Below are positions 1 through 7,715 of a stretch of 64,000 nucleotides of DNA, one piece after another. Positions within the stretch are counted from its first letter, which is position 1. The number at the start of each line of letters is the position of its first letter. The DNA is from JACOMS01 sp964352785 (lineage in GTDB: Bacteria; Pseudomonadota; Alphaproteobacteria; Caulobacterales; Maricaulaceae), in the NCBI GenBank assembly GCA_964352785.1, contig CAYGTI010000007.1, forward strand, positions 84,618-148,617, given 5' to 3'. The position numbers were made by a program, and so were the translations under genes. A model generated the notes under the pieces. That model was not told the origin of the DNA and made no database searches. It saw only the letters and a program-made list of their open reading frames with translations.

Positions 1-460
1 CGGACTTGCTTAGGAGCATTTGTTCTTCGATAAACGCTTCGAAGTCTTCAGTGGCTCGAAAGTCACGGTACACAGAGGCATAACGCACATAAGCGACTTT
101 ATCGAGGCCTGCCAGCCCTTCCATGACCAATCCGCCTATTTCGTCTGATGCAATATCCGTGTTTCCGCTACTTTCTAGCTGCCGGACAATACCGCTAATC
201 ATTTGCTCAACACGTTCAGGGTCAACGGGCCGTTTTTGCAAAGCGATTTGAACGGAGCGCGCAAGTTTGTCACGGTCAAACCCTGTTCTTCGTCCGGACT
301 TTTTAACAACTGTAAGCTCACGTAGCTGTACCCGCTCAAAGGTCGTAAAACGTCCAGAACATTTACCGCATAGTCTGCGGCGGCGCACAGCCGTACCGTC
401 TTCAGCTTGGCGGCTGTCTTTGACCTGAGTGTCTTCGCTATTACAAAAGGGGCAACGCAT
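1..460 (-). CDS. nrdR: Transcriptional repressor NrdR (3' end beyond window)
   Basis: NrdR represses ribonucleotide reductase genes and senses ATP/dATP through an ATP-cone. The sequence shows the N-terminal zinc ribbon with cysteines 3, 6, 31 and 34 (MRCPFC at the start, CGKC later), followed by the basic linker and an ATP-cone from about residue 49. About 153 residues are visible, so only the last codons fall outside the window. The start is fixed by the universally conserved MRCPFC. No nrd genes or NrdR boxes were recognised nearby, so its targets lie elsewhere. Confidence 0.96.
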   Translation of the reverse strand, partial: MRCPFCNSEDTQVKDSRQAEDGTAVRRRRLCGKCSGRFTTFERVQLRELTVVKKSGRRTGFDRDKLARSVQIALQKRPVDPERVEQMISGIVRQLESSGNTDIASDEIGGLVMEGLAGLDKVAYVRYASVYRDFRATEDFEAFIEEQMLLSKS

Positions 461-519
461 CGGCGTATTATATGGATTAACCCATTATTCGCAAATGGTT
501 AATGGCGTTACCCAGAGCG

Positions 520-561
520 CATGATACGGCGCGAATAATGCGCCGTATCATGGTATTTTTT
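520..561. terminator. Perfect 13-bp hairpin between prx and nrdR
   Basis: A 13-bp perfect inverted repeat (arms 520-532 and 540-552, 7-nt loop) is followed on the plus strand by six T at 556-561. Both flanking genes run leftward, so the U-tract lies on the prx side and faces the wrong way for them. It may still stop or protect the prx transcript. Confidence 0.45.
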
Positions 562-564
562 GAT

Positions 565-1107
565 CTACGCCGCTTTCGCGATCTCGCCAGACTTAAGATA
601 ACCAAGCATAGTGTTGGCGTCTGAAACCGTAAACGGATCCGTTGGGCAATTATCCTCATAACCGTCCTCGATAAACATTTTTACAATTTCGCCGTCTTGG
701 ACCAACATCGAATAACGCCAGCTACGGTATCCAAAGCCGAGATTGTCTTTGTTCACGAGCATCCCCATCTTGCGGGAAAACTCTCCGGAGCCATCAGGTA
801 ATAGCATCACATTTTCGCGGTTTTGGGATAGCCCCCACTGATACATCACAAAGGCATCATTAACGGACAAGCACACAACCTCGTCAACGCCTTCGGCTTT
901 GAAGTCGTTATACAGGCGTTCATATTCCGGAAGGTGTGTGGTTGAACATGTTGGCGTGAAGGCACCCGGCAGCGCAAACAAAACAACGCGCTTACCTTTG
1001 AAGACGTCATCGCTGGTCACGTCTTTCCACTCAAACGGATTAGGGCCTTCGAGGGCATCATTGCGAACGCGGGTTTTAAAAGTTACATTTGGCACATGAG
1101 TACGCAT
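565..1107 (-). CDS. Peroxiredoxin, Prx5/hybrid type
   Basis: Thiol peroxidase that reduces peroxides in the cytoplasm. The 180-residue protein has the Prx5-class active site PGAFTPTCS near residue 50, whose cysteine is the peroxidatic residue, and a thioredoxin fold ending in a conserved YEDNCPTDPF stretch. There is no fused glutaredoxin domain, so it needs an external glutaredoxin or thioredoxin. The start has an AAGGAGAAT ribosome site just upstream. It stands alone between nrdR and a divergent Nudix gene. Confidence 0.93.
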   Translation of the reverse strand: MRTHVPNVTFKTRVRNDALEGPNPFEWKDVTSDDVFKGKRVVLFALPGAFTPTCSTTHLPEYERLYNDFKAEGVDEVVCLSVNDAFVMYQWGLSQNRENVMLLPDGSGEFSRKMGMLVNKDNLGFGYRSWRYSMLVQDGEIVKMFIEDGYEDNCPTDPFTVSDANTMLGYLKSGEIAKAA

Positions 1108-1220
1108 AAAATTCTCCTTAAATTACACGGCTTCACCTAGTCAGACTCGCGCAGATTTCAAGTCAATTTTTGATATTTTTGAGCTTGTTTTGTGCGTCAT
1201 TTTCACCGACAATTTTTCTG

Positions 1221-1907
1221 ATGAAAGCAAGTGCAAAAACGGCTCCTTCGCCTCTTATACCAGCAGCCACCGTTATCCTTTTACGGGATTATAAAGGCGA
1301 GCTTCAAACGCTGATGCTGCGCCGTAATAGGGCCTTGAAAGCCTTTGGGGGCGCATGGGTATTTCCGGGTGGGCGGGTCGACCCCGCAGACGCGCCAGAC
1401 ACGGAGTGTATCGCTACGCGCTCCCGCGCGGCCGCGTGCCGCGAGGCCAAAGAAGAAACCGGGCTTTTAGTCCAGCCTGACGATTTGGTAAGTCTCTCAC
1501 TCTGGATTCCTCCGGTTGAAGAAAAACGCCGTTTCTTAACGCGGTTTTATTTGGCCGCCGCACCGGATGAACCCGTGCAAATCGACGAGGGCGAGATACA
1601 TGATTTTCAATGGGCCTCACCCAAAGACATCATCCGCAATGTACCCAACCCAAACATGCCGATTGTACCGCCCACTTATATCTCACTTTTTGAACTCTCG
1701 CAGTTTTCCACAGCGGCTGAAGCATTAGCAGACATTGCTGCAATTGAAGACGAAGTTTTTGAAACCCGATTTGTACGATCAAATAAGGGCTTTACGACTC
1801 TGTGGCATCCCGATTGCGCTTATAACACCGGCGATCTTGAAACCCCCGGCCCGCGCCGCCGCCTTGTGACCCACCCTGACAAGTGGCATTACCAGAAAGA
1901 CTTTTAG
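1221..1907 (+). CDS. NUDIX hydrolase (long Nudt7/19-like)
   Basis: Hydrolyses a nucleoside diphosphate linked to another moiety; the substrate is unknown. The protein has GGAWVFPGGRVDPAD at about residues 43-57 and REAKEETG at 74-81. This is a Nudix box with an unusually long spacer between the Gly-rich part and the REAxEE helix, as in the CoA/peroxisomal NUDT7/NUDT19 branch. I chose the ATG at 1221 over a TTG 51 nt upstream because the extra N-terminus is hydrophobic and non-conserved-looking. The next gene starts 2 nt after its stop, so the two are likely co-transcribed. Confidence 0.85.
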   Translation: MKASAKTAPSPLIPAATVILLRDYKGELQTLMLRRNRALKAFGGAWVFPGGRVDPADAPDTECIATRSRAAACREAKEETGLLVQPDDLVSLSLWIPPVEEKRRFLTRFYLAAAPDEPVQIDEGEIHDFQWASPKDIIRNVPNPNMPIVPPTYISLFELSQFSTAAEALADIAAIEDEVFETRFVRSNKGFTTLWHPDCAYNTGDLETPGPRRRLVTHPDKWHYQKDF

Positions 1908-1909
1908 CT

Positions 1910-2572
1910 ATGACATCAACAGAAACATCAGCGCTAACGCTCTACATTGGAAATTACAATTACTCGTCTTGGTCGCTGCGCGCCTGGCTTGTGCTGACCA
2001 AGGCCGAGTTGCCGTTTGAAACGGTCATGATTGATTTGGACGTACCGGGGTTTAAGAACAAGCTGCTCGCACTGACTGATGCGGGCACAGTCCCGGTGCT
2101 GGATATTAACGGAGACAATTTACCGGATAGTTTGGCGATCTCGGAATTTGCCGCAAAATGCGTGCCCAATCTTTGGCCCAAAGACGCAGAGCAAAAAACG
2201 GCGGCGCGCGAAGCCGCAAAAGCTATGCATGAGGGTTTTGCAGCCCTGCGCCGCGAAGCCCCGATGAACCTGCGCCGCCGCACGTCCGGGCCGATGCCCC
2301 GGGCTTGTCTTGATGATGCGGCCAAAATGGACGCGCTGTGGTGTGATCTGCTGAGCCGCCATGACGGCCCGTTTTTGTTTGGAAATTGGTCTATCGCAGA
2401 TGCGTTTTATGCGCCCGCCGCAACGCGTTTTGCATCTTATGATCTGCCCCGCTCAACTCGGGCCGACACCTATATTTCAGAATTAATGAGCGATCCAGAT
2501 TATCTGGATTGGGAAGCCATGGCGTTTACGGAAACGCATATATTGCCCGACACAGACGCCGTAAATTTATAG
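1910..2572 (+). CDS. Glutathione S-transferase family protein
   Basis: 220-residue GST with an N-terminal thioredoxin fold (LYIGNYNYSSWSLRAW at about 11-26; a serine in SSWS is the likely glutathione-activating residue), a TVPVLDI cis-proline loop near residue 60, and an all-helical C-terminal domain containing the FLFGNWSIADAFYAP N-capping motif. It begins 2 nt downstream of the Nudix stop codon, suggesting a two-gene operon. The substrate is unknown. An in-frame start 27 nt earlier would overlap the Nudix gene and is not needed. Confidence 0.9.
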   Translation: MTSTETSALTLYIGNYNYSSWSLRAWLVLTKAELPFETVMIDLDVPGFKNKLLALTDAGTVPVLDINGDNLPDSLAISEFAAKCVPNLWPKDAEQKTAAREAAKAMHEGFAALRREAPMNLRRRTSGPMPRACLDDAAKMDALWCDLLSRHDGPFLFGNWSIADAFYAPAATRFASYDLPRSTRADTYISELMSDPDYLDWEAMAFTETHILPDTDAVNL

Positions 2573-2589
2573 CGGTAACGCAAAGCAGT

Positions 2590-3186
2590 TTAGTCTTGAG
2601 GCGCGCGCGGTTTTTTTGTCACCGCCAACTCAAGCACGGGCTCATTGGAGGCTGACGTGGTTCGAAGTGCATTAAGCCCCTCCGAGTTCGGATTTACCGT
2701 GTCAGCTTGAGCCGTTTGGCGCGCGTCCGCTTTGAACGTATAACCTCCATTTAAACCCTGCCCTAGCCGGATAACAACAAAGTCTCCGAAAACATACCCG
2801 TCCAGCGGTATGCCCGCATGCGGGTTTTTGACCCTCCATACAAGCTGGCCGTCTGCACTTTCAACCGGGTCGCCATACACGCTAGAAAAATGCTCAATAA
2901 CTTGCCTGCGTCGATCTTCGTCGTTCCCTAAAGCATAGCGCAAATAACCTTGGGTTTGGGCGAATGTCATTTGAAGCGCTGTTTTTTCATAGTTGAAATT
3001 CAACATCGGCGACATTTCAGAAACAATGAATTCAAGCGGTGCGGTAGTGTAAAATGGAGCCGAGCTCTGTGGCTGCACGGTAAAATCTTCAGGAGTTATA
3101 GACTCAACTTGAGCTTGCGCCATAGACGAAGCTGTCAGCGCGATAACTGATAGATACGCACAAAAAACTGCCGCTTTTCGCTTCAT
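2590..3186 (-). CDS. Secreted protein of unknown function
   Basis: 198 residues with a clear Sec signal peptide (MKRKAAVF, hydrophobic core, cleavage after AQA at about residue 26). The mature part has no motif I recognise. It includes FAQTQGYLRYALGNDEDRRRQ and a GYVFGDFVVIRLGQG stretch that looks like beta structure, and ends in a low-complexity Thr/Ser/Pro tail. Probably periplasmic. It is convergent with the GST gene (18-nt gap). Confidence 0.75.
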   Translation of the reverse strand: MKRKAAVFCAYLSVIALTASSMAQAQVESITPEDFTVQPQSSAPFYTTAPLEFIVSEMSPMLNFNYEKTALQMTFAQTQGYLRYALGNDEDRRRQVIEHFSSVYGDPVESADGQLVWRVKNPHAGIPLDGYVFGDFVVIRLGQGLNGGYTFKADARQTAQADTVNPNSEGLNALRTTSASNEPVLELAVTKKPRAPQD

Positions 3187-3358
3187 TTAATACACCCTTA
3201 ATTATGGAGTAATTTCAAAGCTTTTCTAAATCGTTAATTGAAGTTGCAAGTAAGCCCTTAACCGCTCAAAGGGTTACCAAGGGCTTAACAATCGCCAAGA
3301 GTGAATGATACGAGAACTGCGGCACTCAAGGCTGCACCGCAGCAAGATATTTCTTAGC

Positions 3359-3730
3359 TTAGCTAAAGTCGTAAAAGGCAAGCTTATTGCCGTCCGGGTC
3401 GCGCACATAGGCCCCGTAAAATTTCCCTTCAATCCGCGAGCCCGGTTTGCCTTCGCAGGTGGCACCCAGCGCAATGGCTTTGTGATACATTTTATCCGCC
3501 GCGTCCTGAGAGCCCGCAGGAAACGCGATCATCGCGCCATTTCCGGGGTGGGGATCCTCTTCATTATAAGGCACGCAAAGGGCCACCATAGGCCCGCGCA
3601 TAGATTTACCGACAAAGGCAATCCGGCCCATATCCATCAAAAGCTTTGCACCTTGATCCGCGAGCAGGTCGACGTAAAAAGATTTTGCGCGCGCCATGTC
3701 TTTGACGCCAAGGGTGGTGTAGCCGATCAT
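3359..3730 (-). CDS. VOC-family glyoxalase-fold protein
   Basis: 123 residues of the vicinal oxygen chelate fold: MIGYTTLGVKDMARAKSFYVDLL at the N-terminus and YVRDPDGNKLAFYDF at the C-terminus, typical of small glyoxalase/bleomycin-resistance-like proteins. It probably works as a dimer with a metal site, but the substrate cannot be told. Single gene on the minus strand, with a TAGGAGATAAAC ribosome site before the ATG. Confidence 0.88.
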   Translation of the reverse strand: MIGYTTLGVKDMARAKSFYVDLLADQGAKLLMDMGRIAFVGKSMRGPMVALCVPYNEEDPHPGNGAMIAFPAGSQDAADKMYHKAIALGATCEGKPGSRIEGKFYGAYVRDPDGNKLAFYDFS

Positions 3731-3824
3731 GTTTATCTCCTAGGGTATCATGAATATTGATGTAGCCTAAGGATAAGCCCCGCATTGACAACCCAATAAT
3801 ACACCCTCACAAAGACTTACCCTC

Positions 3825-4289
3825 ATGTCCCAAACTCCTACAGACCTTCAAAGATATTTGACCATCTATGCTTTGGCAGTCATCGCTATGTCGATCCTGA
3901 TCGTCTTTATGGACCTTTTTTTCGGTAAAGGCGGCGCAAACGGCGTCAAATTCATTGTCCCGTTCACGGCGGCCATATTTGCCGCCGAACAGTTTCTCAA
4001 ACGTGAAGCGCGTCTGCCGTCCGCTTTTGAAAAACGCCGCCTTGTTTGGGGCGGTTTGCTTATTTATATGGGTATTCAATTTGTCTTTACGCTCATTTCT
4101 TATGCCTCGGGCGGGCTGCAAGCCGTAACCGAAGTGGCCAGAGACTCCTTCATGCTGTGGACGGTTGTTATTGGTGTTCTGGTTGTCATTATGTTTTTCA
4201 ATTTTTTCCTTTTGCACTGGGCTTATGGAGGGTTGATGAAAATACGGGCGGGGAAGCTGGGGATAGAGCTTGGCGATCCGGACGATTAG
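3825..4289 (+). CDS. Small inner-membrane protein, possibly ABZJ_00895-like
   Basis: 154 residues with four predicted membrane segments (about 13-31, 42-56, 71-92 and 105-130). A short loop carries EQFLKREARLPSAFEKRR between segments 2 and 3, a pattern reminiscent of the ABZJ_00895 family of unknown function. The C-terminus is cytoplasmic and acidic. Its stop codon lies inside the palindromic element at 4285-4380. No partner genes are evident. Confidence 0.75.
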   Translation: MSQTPTDLQRYLTIYALAVIAMSILIVFMDLFFGKGGANGVKFIVPFTAAIFAAEQFLKREARLPSAFEKRRLVWGGLLIYMGIQFVFTLISYASGGLQAVTEVARDSFMLWTVVIGVLVVIMFFNFFLLHWAYGGLMKIRAGKLGIELGDPDD

Positions 4290-4380
4290 TGCATTTCACG
4301 TTTAATCATACTTAAAAGGGTATCGGAAAATGGGTGAAAAAGCCCAATTTCCGATTCCGAATTAACGTGAATTGCACTAA
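4285..4380. repeat. Nested palindromic element
   Basis: An outer imperfect inverted repeat of about 20 bp (TTAGTGCATTTCACGT... against ...ACGTGAATTGCACTAA) encloses an inner 13-bp inverted repeat (4322-4334 and 4343-4355, one mismatch, 8-nt loop). Each outer arm supplies a TAG stop codon to the gene running into it. It may act as a bidirectional terminator or be a small mobile palindrome. Confidence 0.6.
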
Positions 4381-4865
4381 GGCGACCCGCGTATTGATAC
4401 AGATGCCATCGATAATTTAATTAAAACCTGCTGAGCAGCGAGGCAAAGAATGGCGCGACAGTAGCCATAACCCATCAATTCGATAGTGTTTGAACCTGCA
4501 AAACTCGAGCCCGAAGGCGCGGGGCCATAAGACGCGGGGCTATAAAACGCGGCACCCTGACAAAAATCATACAGCTCGAAATCACCCAGAATGCAGCCGT
4601 TCTGCTTTTGCACAGCGGCGCGCAAATGCGCGCACCCTTGCACCTGAAAGTCTGGATAAAAATAAGCCGCGCGCCGCATCCTCAGAGGCATAACCCGGCG
4701 GAAACGCGCCGCGCTTAAAATGCCTTTGGCATATAGTATACAAAGTAAACGGTAGAGCATATCCTCGGCCCATGTCCCCGCTTCCGCCGCCTTACAAGGC
4801 TGCGGGAGCCGGGCGCGCTGAGGGGCGCTATAGGGTGAGGCCGTGGCTGAATCTGTCATGATCAC
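4377..4865 (-). CDS. Doubtful Cys-rich hypothetical protein
   Basis: An open frame of 162 codons with no recognised motif. The translation is rich in Cys, Ala, Tyr and Phe, with a segment SFAGSNTIELMGYGYCRA. Its stop codon comes from the palindromic element. The frame has no convincing ribosome site and could be chance in GC-rich sequence. No alternative gene was seen in 4381-4865 on either strand, so I record it with low confidence. Confidence 0.3.
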   Translation of the reverse strand: MIMTDSATASPYSAPQRARLPQPCKAAEAGTWAEDMLYRLLCILYAKGILSAARFRRVMPLRMRRAAYFYPDFQVQGCAHLRAAVQKQNGCILGDFELYDFCQGAAFYSPASYGPAPSGSSFAGSNTIELMGYGYCRAILCLAAQQVLIKLSMASVSIRGSP

Positions 4866-5111
4866 ACACTACCTCGAATAACCGCGCCGAGGATCAAATA
4901 GGTTTTTATTTTTGTAAGCCTTTGAAAGGGCTATATTTTACGAAATCAAAAACGTGGAAGGGTATGTATTTTATGAAGCTCTTTGGCTAGTTTGTGTCTA
5001 TAAAACAGCCTTCGAGCAACAACATAAAAGGCAAACTAGATATAAAAATAAATGACAGAACATTAATTTTACCTATATTATAAAAACAAGACAGGCATTG
5101 GAGATCGAAAC

Positions 5112-6335
5112 ATGCGTATTCGAGAACACAAAACTAAATGGCTTTCACTCATGATTACGATGTCATTCTGGAGCTTGGCCAGTTGCAGCGCCGCACCATC
5201 ACCGGAGCCTGAATTACGCACCCTGACGGAACAAAACCTCGTAGATATCCTTGTCGGGTCATGTATTCAGTCAACTCGGAATTGCGATCCAAGCGAGTCT
5301 ATTGAAAGTGTTAAAGCGGCGCTTTCAGATGGTAAAGTATTTCAAACAATATCTGTCGATGCTGTCCCGAGTGACGGTATGGTTGTCGCGGTTCAAGGCA
5401 TTGGCGGCGGCGGCCCGTGGCAACATGTGATTGACCGAACCACAAAGCAAGGGCTGGAGAAAATTGAGGACCCTCGAAAAGCTGTCATTGAGCTTTTCAG
5501 TGATTTTATGGGCAAAGATGTGACCGCCCTTGTCCGGTCCGAAGCCGCGGGCGCCACAGCCGCCGCACTTTTACTCTCAGCCGATATGGGCATTCCTACA
5601 CTTGACGGCGGGATTACCGGCCGTGCGGTTCCAGAAGTACAGCAATCTATTCCCTGGATTAACGGTATCGCTTCGGTACCAACGGCCATCATTACGCCTT
5701 GGGGCGACCAAATTATCGTCAAACATGCCATTGATGAATACCGCGTTGAAGATATCAGCCGGGCCATTGCGGTTGCCAGCGGCGGCGACGCGACAATCAC
5801 AATGACGCCCATGACAAAAGACCAGCTGAGCCTTGGTGTTCTCGAGGGTAATTTATCAGAGGCGGAGACTTATGGCCGCACGGTGCGTGAGGCCCGAGAG
5901 GCCGGGGTTGATCCCATCGCGGCGCTCGTGACCATTGCGGGCGGCTATAAACTTTTCGAAGGGGTCGTGACAAAGTCCGAAGAACGGGGAGAGCGCGGCT
6001 TTAATTGGGTCGAAGCCGAGTTCACTGGCGTTGATGAATATGAAGGACGGCGCTACAGAGTCTATGTCAAAAATGAGAACATTGTTGGCTGGATTGATGG
6101 CGAACTCGACGCAATATCCCCAGATTACATCTATAATCTTGATCCCGACACAGGTGAATCAACATTGGGCGTCGGATATGGCGGATATGTTGTTGGAGAA
6201 AAAGTGGCAATGGTCGGCATTCCGGCACCCGCACAATGGCGCAGCGAAAAAGGAATTGAGCTCATCGGGCCACGGCATTTTGGTTTTGACTTTGACTTTG
6301 TCCCGATTGAAACCCTTCAAGCGGCTAGAGAATAA
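5112..6335 (+). CDS. Lipoprotein with DUF917 / S-methyl-thiohydantoin desulfurase domain
   Basis: 407 residues. The N-terminus has a lipoprotein signal peptide ending in a LASC lipobox (Cys at about 25). The rest matches the DUF917 (S-Me-THD) layout: a GIGGGGPW glycine loop near 95, an ATAAALLLSADMGIPTLDGGITGRAVPE segment near 145, and a C-terminal half with VYVKNENIVGWIDG and GPRHFGFDFDFVPI. Characterised family members act on S-methylthiohydantoins or hydantoin-like rings and are cytosolic, so a lipid-anchored periplasmic version is unusual. Single gene with a 246-nt AT-rich upstream region; the substrate is unknown. Confidence 0.78.
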   Translation: MRIREHKTKWLSLMITMSFWSLASCSAAPSPEPELRTLTEQNLVDILVGSCIQSTRNCDPSESIESVKAALSDGKVFQTISVDAVPSDGMVVAVQGIGGGGPWQHVIDRTTKQGLEKIEDPRKAVIELFSDFMGKDVTALVRSEAAGATAAALLLSADMGIPTLDGGITGRAVPEVQQSIPWINGIASVPTAIITPWGDQIIVKHAIDEYRVEDISRAIAVASGGDATITMTPMTKDQLSLGVLEGNLSEAETYGRTVREAREAGVDPIAALVTIAGGYKLFEGVVTKSEERGERGFNWVEAEFTGVDEYEGRRYRVYVKNENIVGWIDGELDAISPDYIYNLDPDTGESTLGVGYGGYVVGEKVAMVGIPAPAQWRSEKGIELIGPRHFGFDFDFVPIETLQAARE

Positions 6336-6648
6336 GTACCCAGCGTAAAAGCCTTTCCATTATTACGCCATAATTAAGTACTCTTGGATCAATTCAGTGG
6401 CTGGAATTACAATCTCTTGTGGGCTATTCTATATATCCCCCGTTTATGGGTATGGTGGATGGCATGCATCCGCTGCGGACATTGGCCGTTTAGTTGATAA
6501 CCAAAAGTTGCTTCTTTTACTCAGCGCTCATTTTTGATACCATGAACTTTCACCTAGCGGCACCCTCCTTTATCTCTACTCACAAAGACCTGCAGCATCT
6601 TTTACTCGGCAACTATTTATTGTAACGTTACCCAAAAAGGGCAGGCGA
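6336..6648. other. Intergenic region upstream of kdgK
   Basis: 313 nt without a supported gene. The only recognisable element is the GTAACGTTAC palindrome close to the kdgK start. The rest is mixed sequence with no repeat or RNA structure I can name. Confidence 0.5.
6621..6632. promoter_or_regulatory. LacI/GalR-type operator candidate
   Basis: TGTAACGTTACC is a 10-bp perfect palindrome (GTAACGTTAC) with the central CG typical of LacI/GalR-family operators. It lies 17 nt before the kdgK start codon, so a bound repressor would block transcription. No LacI-family gene is in the window. Confidence 0.5.
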
Positions 6649-7647
6649 ATGGGACAGAAAGTCGTATGTTTTGGTGAGGTGTTATTACGCCTTGCGGCGC
6701 CTGACGGCGAACAGCTTTTACAAACGGGCAAGCTTAACGTTCATGTGGGCGGCGCGGAGGCCAATGTATCCGTGTCTCTGGCGCAGTTCGGGCATCACAG
6801 CGTCATGGCGACAATACTGCCGGATAATGTGTTAGGCCGCGCTGCACTGGCTGAGCTTCGAAAATATAATGTCGATACCAGCGCCGTGGTTCTAACGCCG
6901 GGCCGCATGGGACTATATTTCATGAGCTTCGGGGCTGTGGTGCGGCCTTCGCGCGTCGAATATGACAGAAAGGGCTCGGCCTTTGCCGCCGCAAACTTTG
7001 ACGCCATTAATTGGCAGCACGTCCTTGACGGGGCCGGGTGGCTACACATGTCCGGCATTACGCCTGCCATTGGCGAGAACGGCACCAAGTCCGCCTTGCG
7101 CGCCGTGAAAGCCGCCAAAGCCGCAGGCGTCAAAATCTCCTTTGACGGTAATTACCGCGCTTATCTTTGGGAAAACTGGAAGGGCGACGGCCCCAAAATC
7201 ATTCGGGAAATCCTCAGTTACGCCACGTTGGCGCTGATTAATGAGCGCGACATTAGCCTCGTGATGGGACAAGACATCAAAGACCGCAGCGCGGCCTATG
7301 CTGTCGCCCTCAAAGAATTTCCCGAACTGCGCGCTCTCGCGGCAACCACGCGTGAAACCCTGACGATGGATCATCACCGGATTTCCGCCGAGCTTGTAAC
7401 CCGTGAAAACCGCTGGGAATCGCGGCCTTACAATGTGGCCGGGATTGTCGACCGTATCGGCGGCGGGGACGCCTTCGCTGTCGGTCTTTTGCACGGCCTG
7501 ATCACGGATATGGGACGCCAGGATAATATTGAGTTTGCCGCCGCTGCAAGCGCTCTAAAACACTCCATTCGGGGAGACTTTAATCTCGTCAGCATTTCAG
7601 ACGTAGAATACGCTATGGGGAATGAAAGCTTGGATGTGCGCCGATAG
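6649..7647 (+). CDS. kdgK: 2-keto-3-deoxygluconate kinase (PfkB family)
   Basis: Phosphorylates KDG to KDPG, feeding pectin, alginate or glucuronate breakdown into the Entner-Doudoroff pathway. 332 residues: the N-terminal FGEVLLRLAAPDGE, VGGAEANVSVSLAQFG (PfkB signature 1, about 33-48), a SFDGNYRAYLW substrate-loop segment and the C-terminal VDRIGGGDAFAVG (PfkB signature 2, catalytic Asp). The long YDRKGSAFA lid segment is typical of KdgK rather than ribokinase. It is alone, without its usual aldolase or dehydrogenase neighbours, and has its own operator-like palindrome. Confidence 0.85.
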   Translation: MGQKVVCFGEVLLRLAAPDGEQLLQTGKLNVHVGGAEANVSVSLAQFGHHSVMATILPDNVLGRAALAELRKYNVDTSAVVLTPGRMGLYFMSFGAVVRPSRVEYDRKGSAFAAANFDAINWQHVLDGAGWLHMSGITPAIGENGTKSALRAVKAAKAAGVKISFDGNYRAYLWENWKGDGPKIIREILSYATLALINERDISLVMGQDIKDRSAAYAVALKEFPELRALAATTRETLTMDHHRISAELVTRENRWESRPYNVAGIVDRIGGGDAFAVGLLHGLITDMGRQDNIEFAAAASALKHSIRGDFNLVSISDVEYAMGNESLDVRR

Positions 7648-7654
7648 TGATAAC

Positions 7655-7687
7655 CCCTTACACCTGCATGTGCTGCGGGCGTAAGGG
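7655..7687. terminator. Stem-loop between convergent kdgK and DUF885 gene
   Basis: CCCTTAC (7655-7661) pairs with GTAAGGG (7681-7687) around a 19-nt loop. It lies between two convergent stop codons and lacks a strong U-tract, so it is only a candidate bidirectional terminator. Confidence 0.35.
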
Positions 7688-7715
7688 ATTTCTGATAGAG
7701 TTTTGAACCGAGAGT

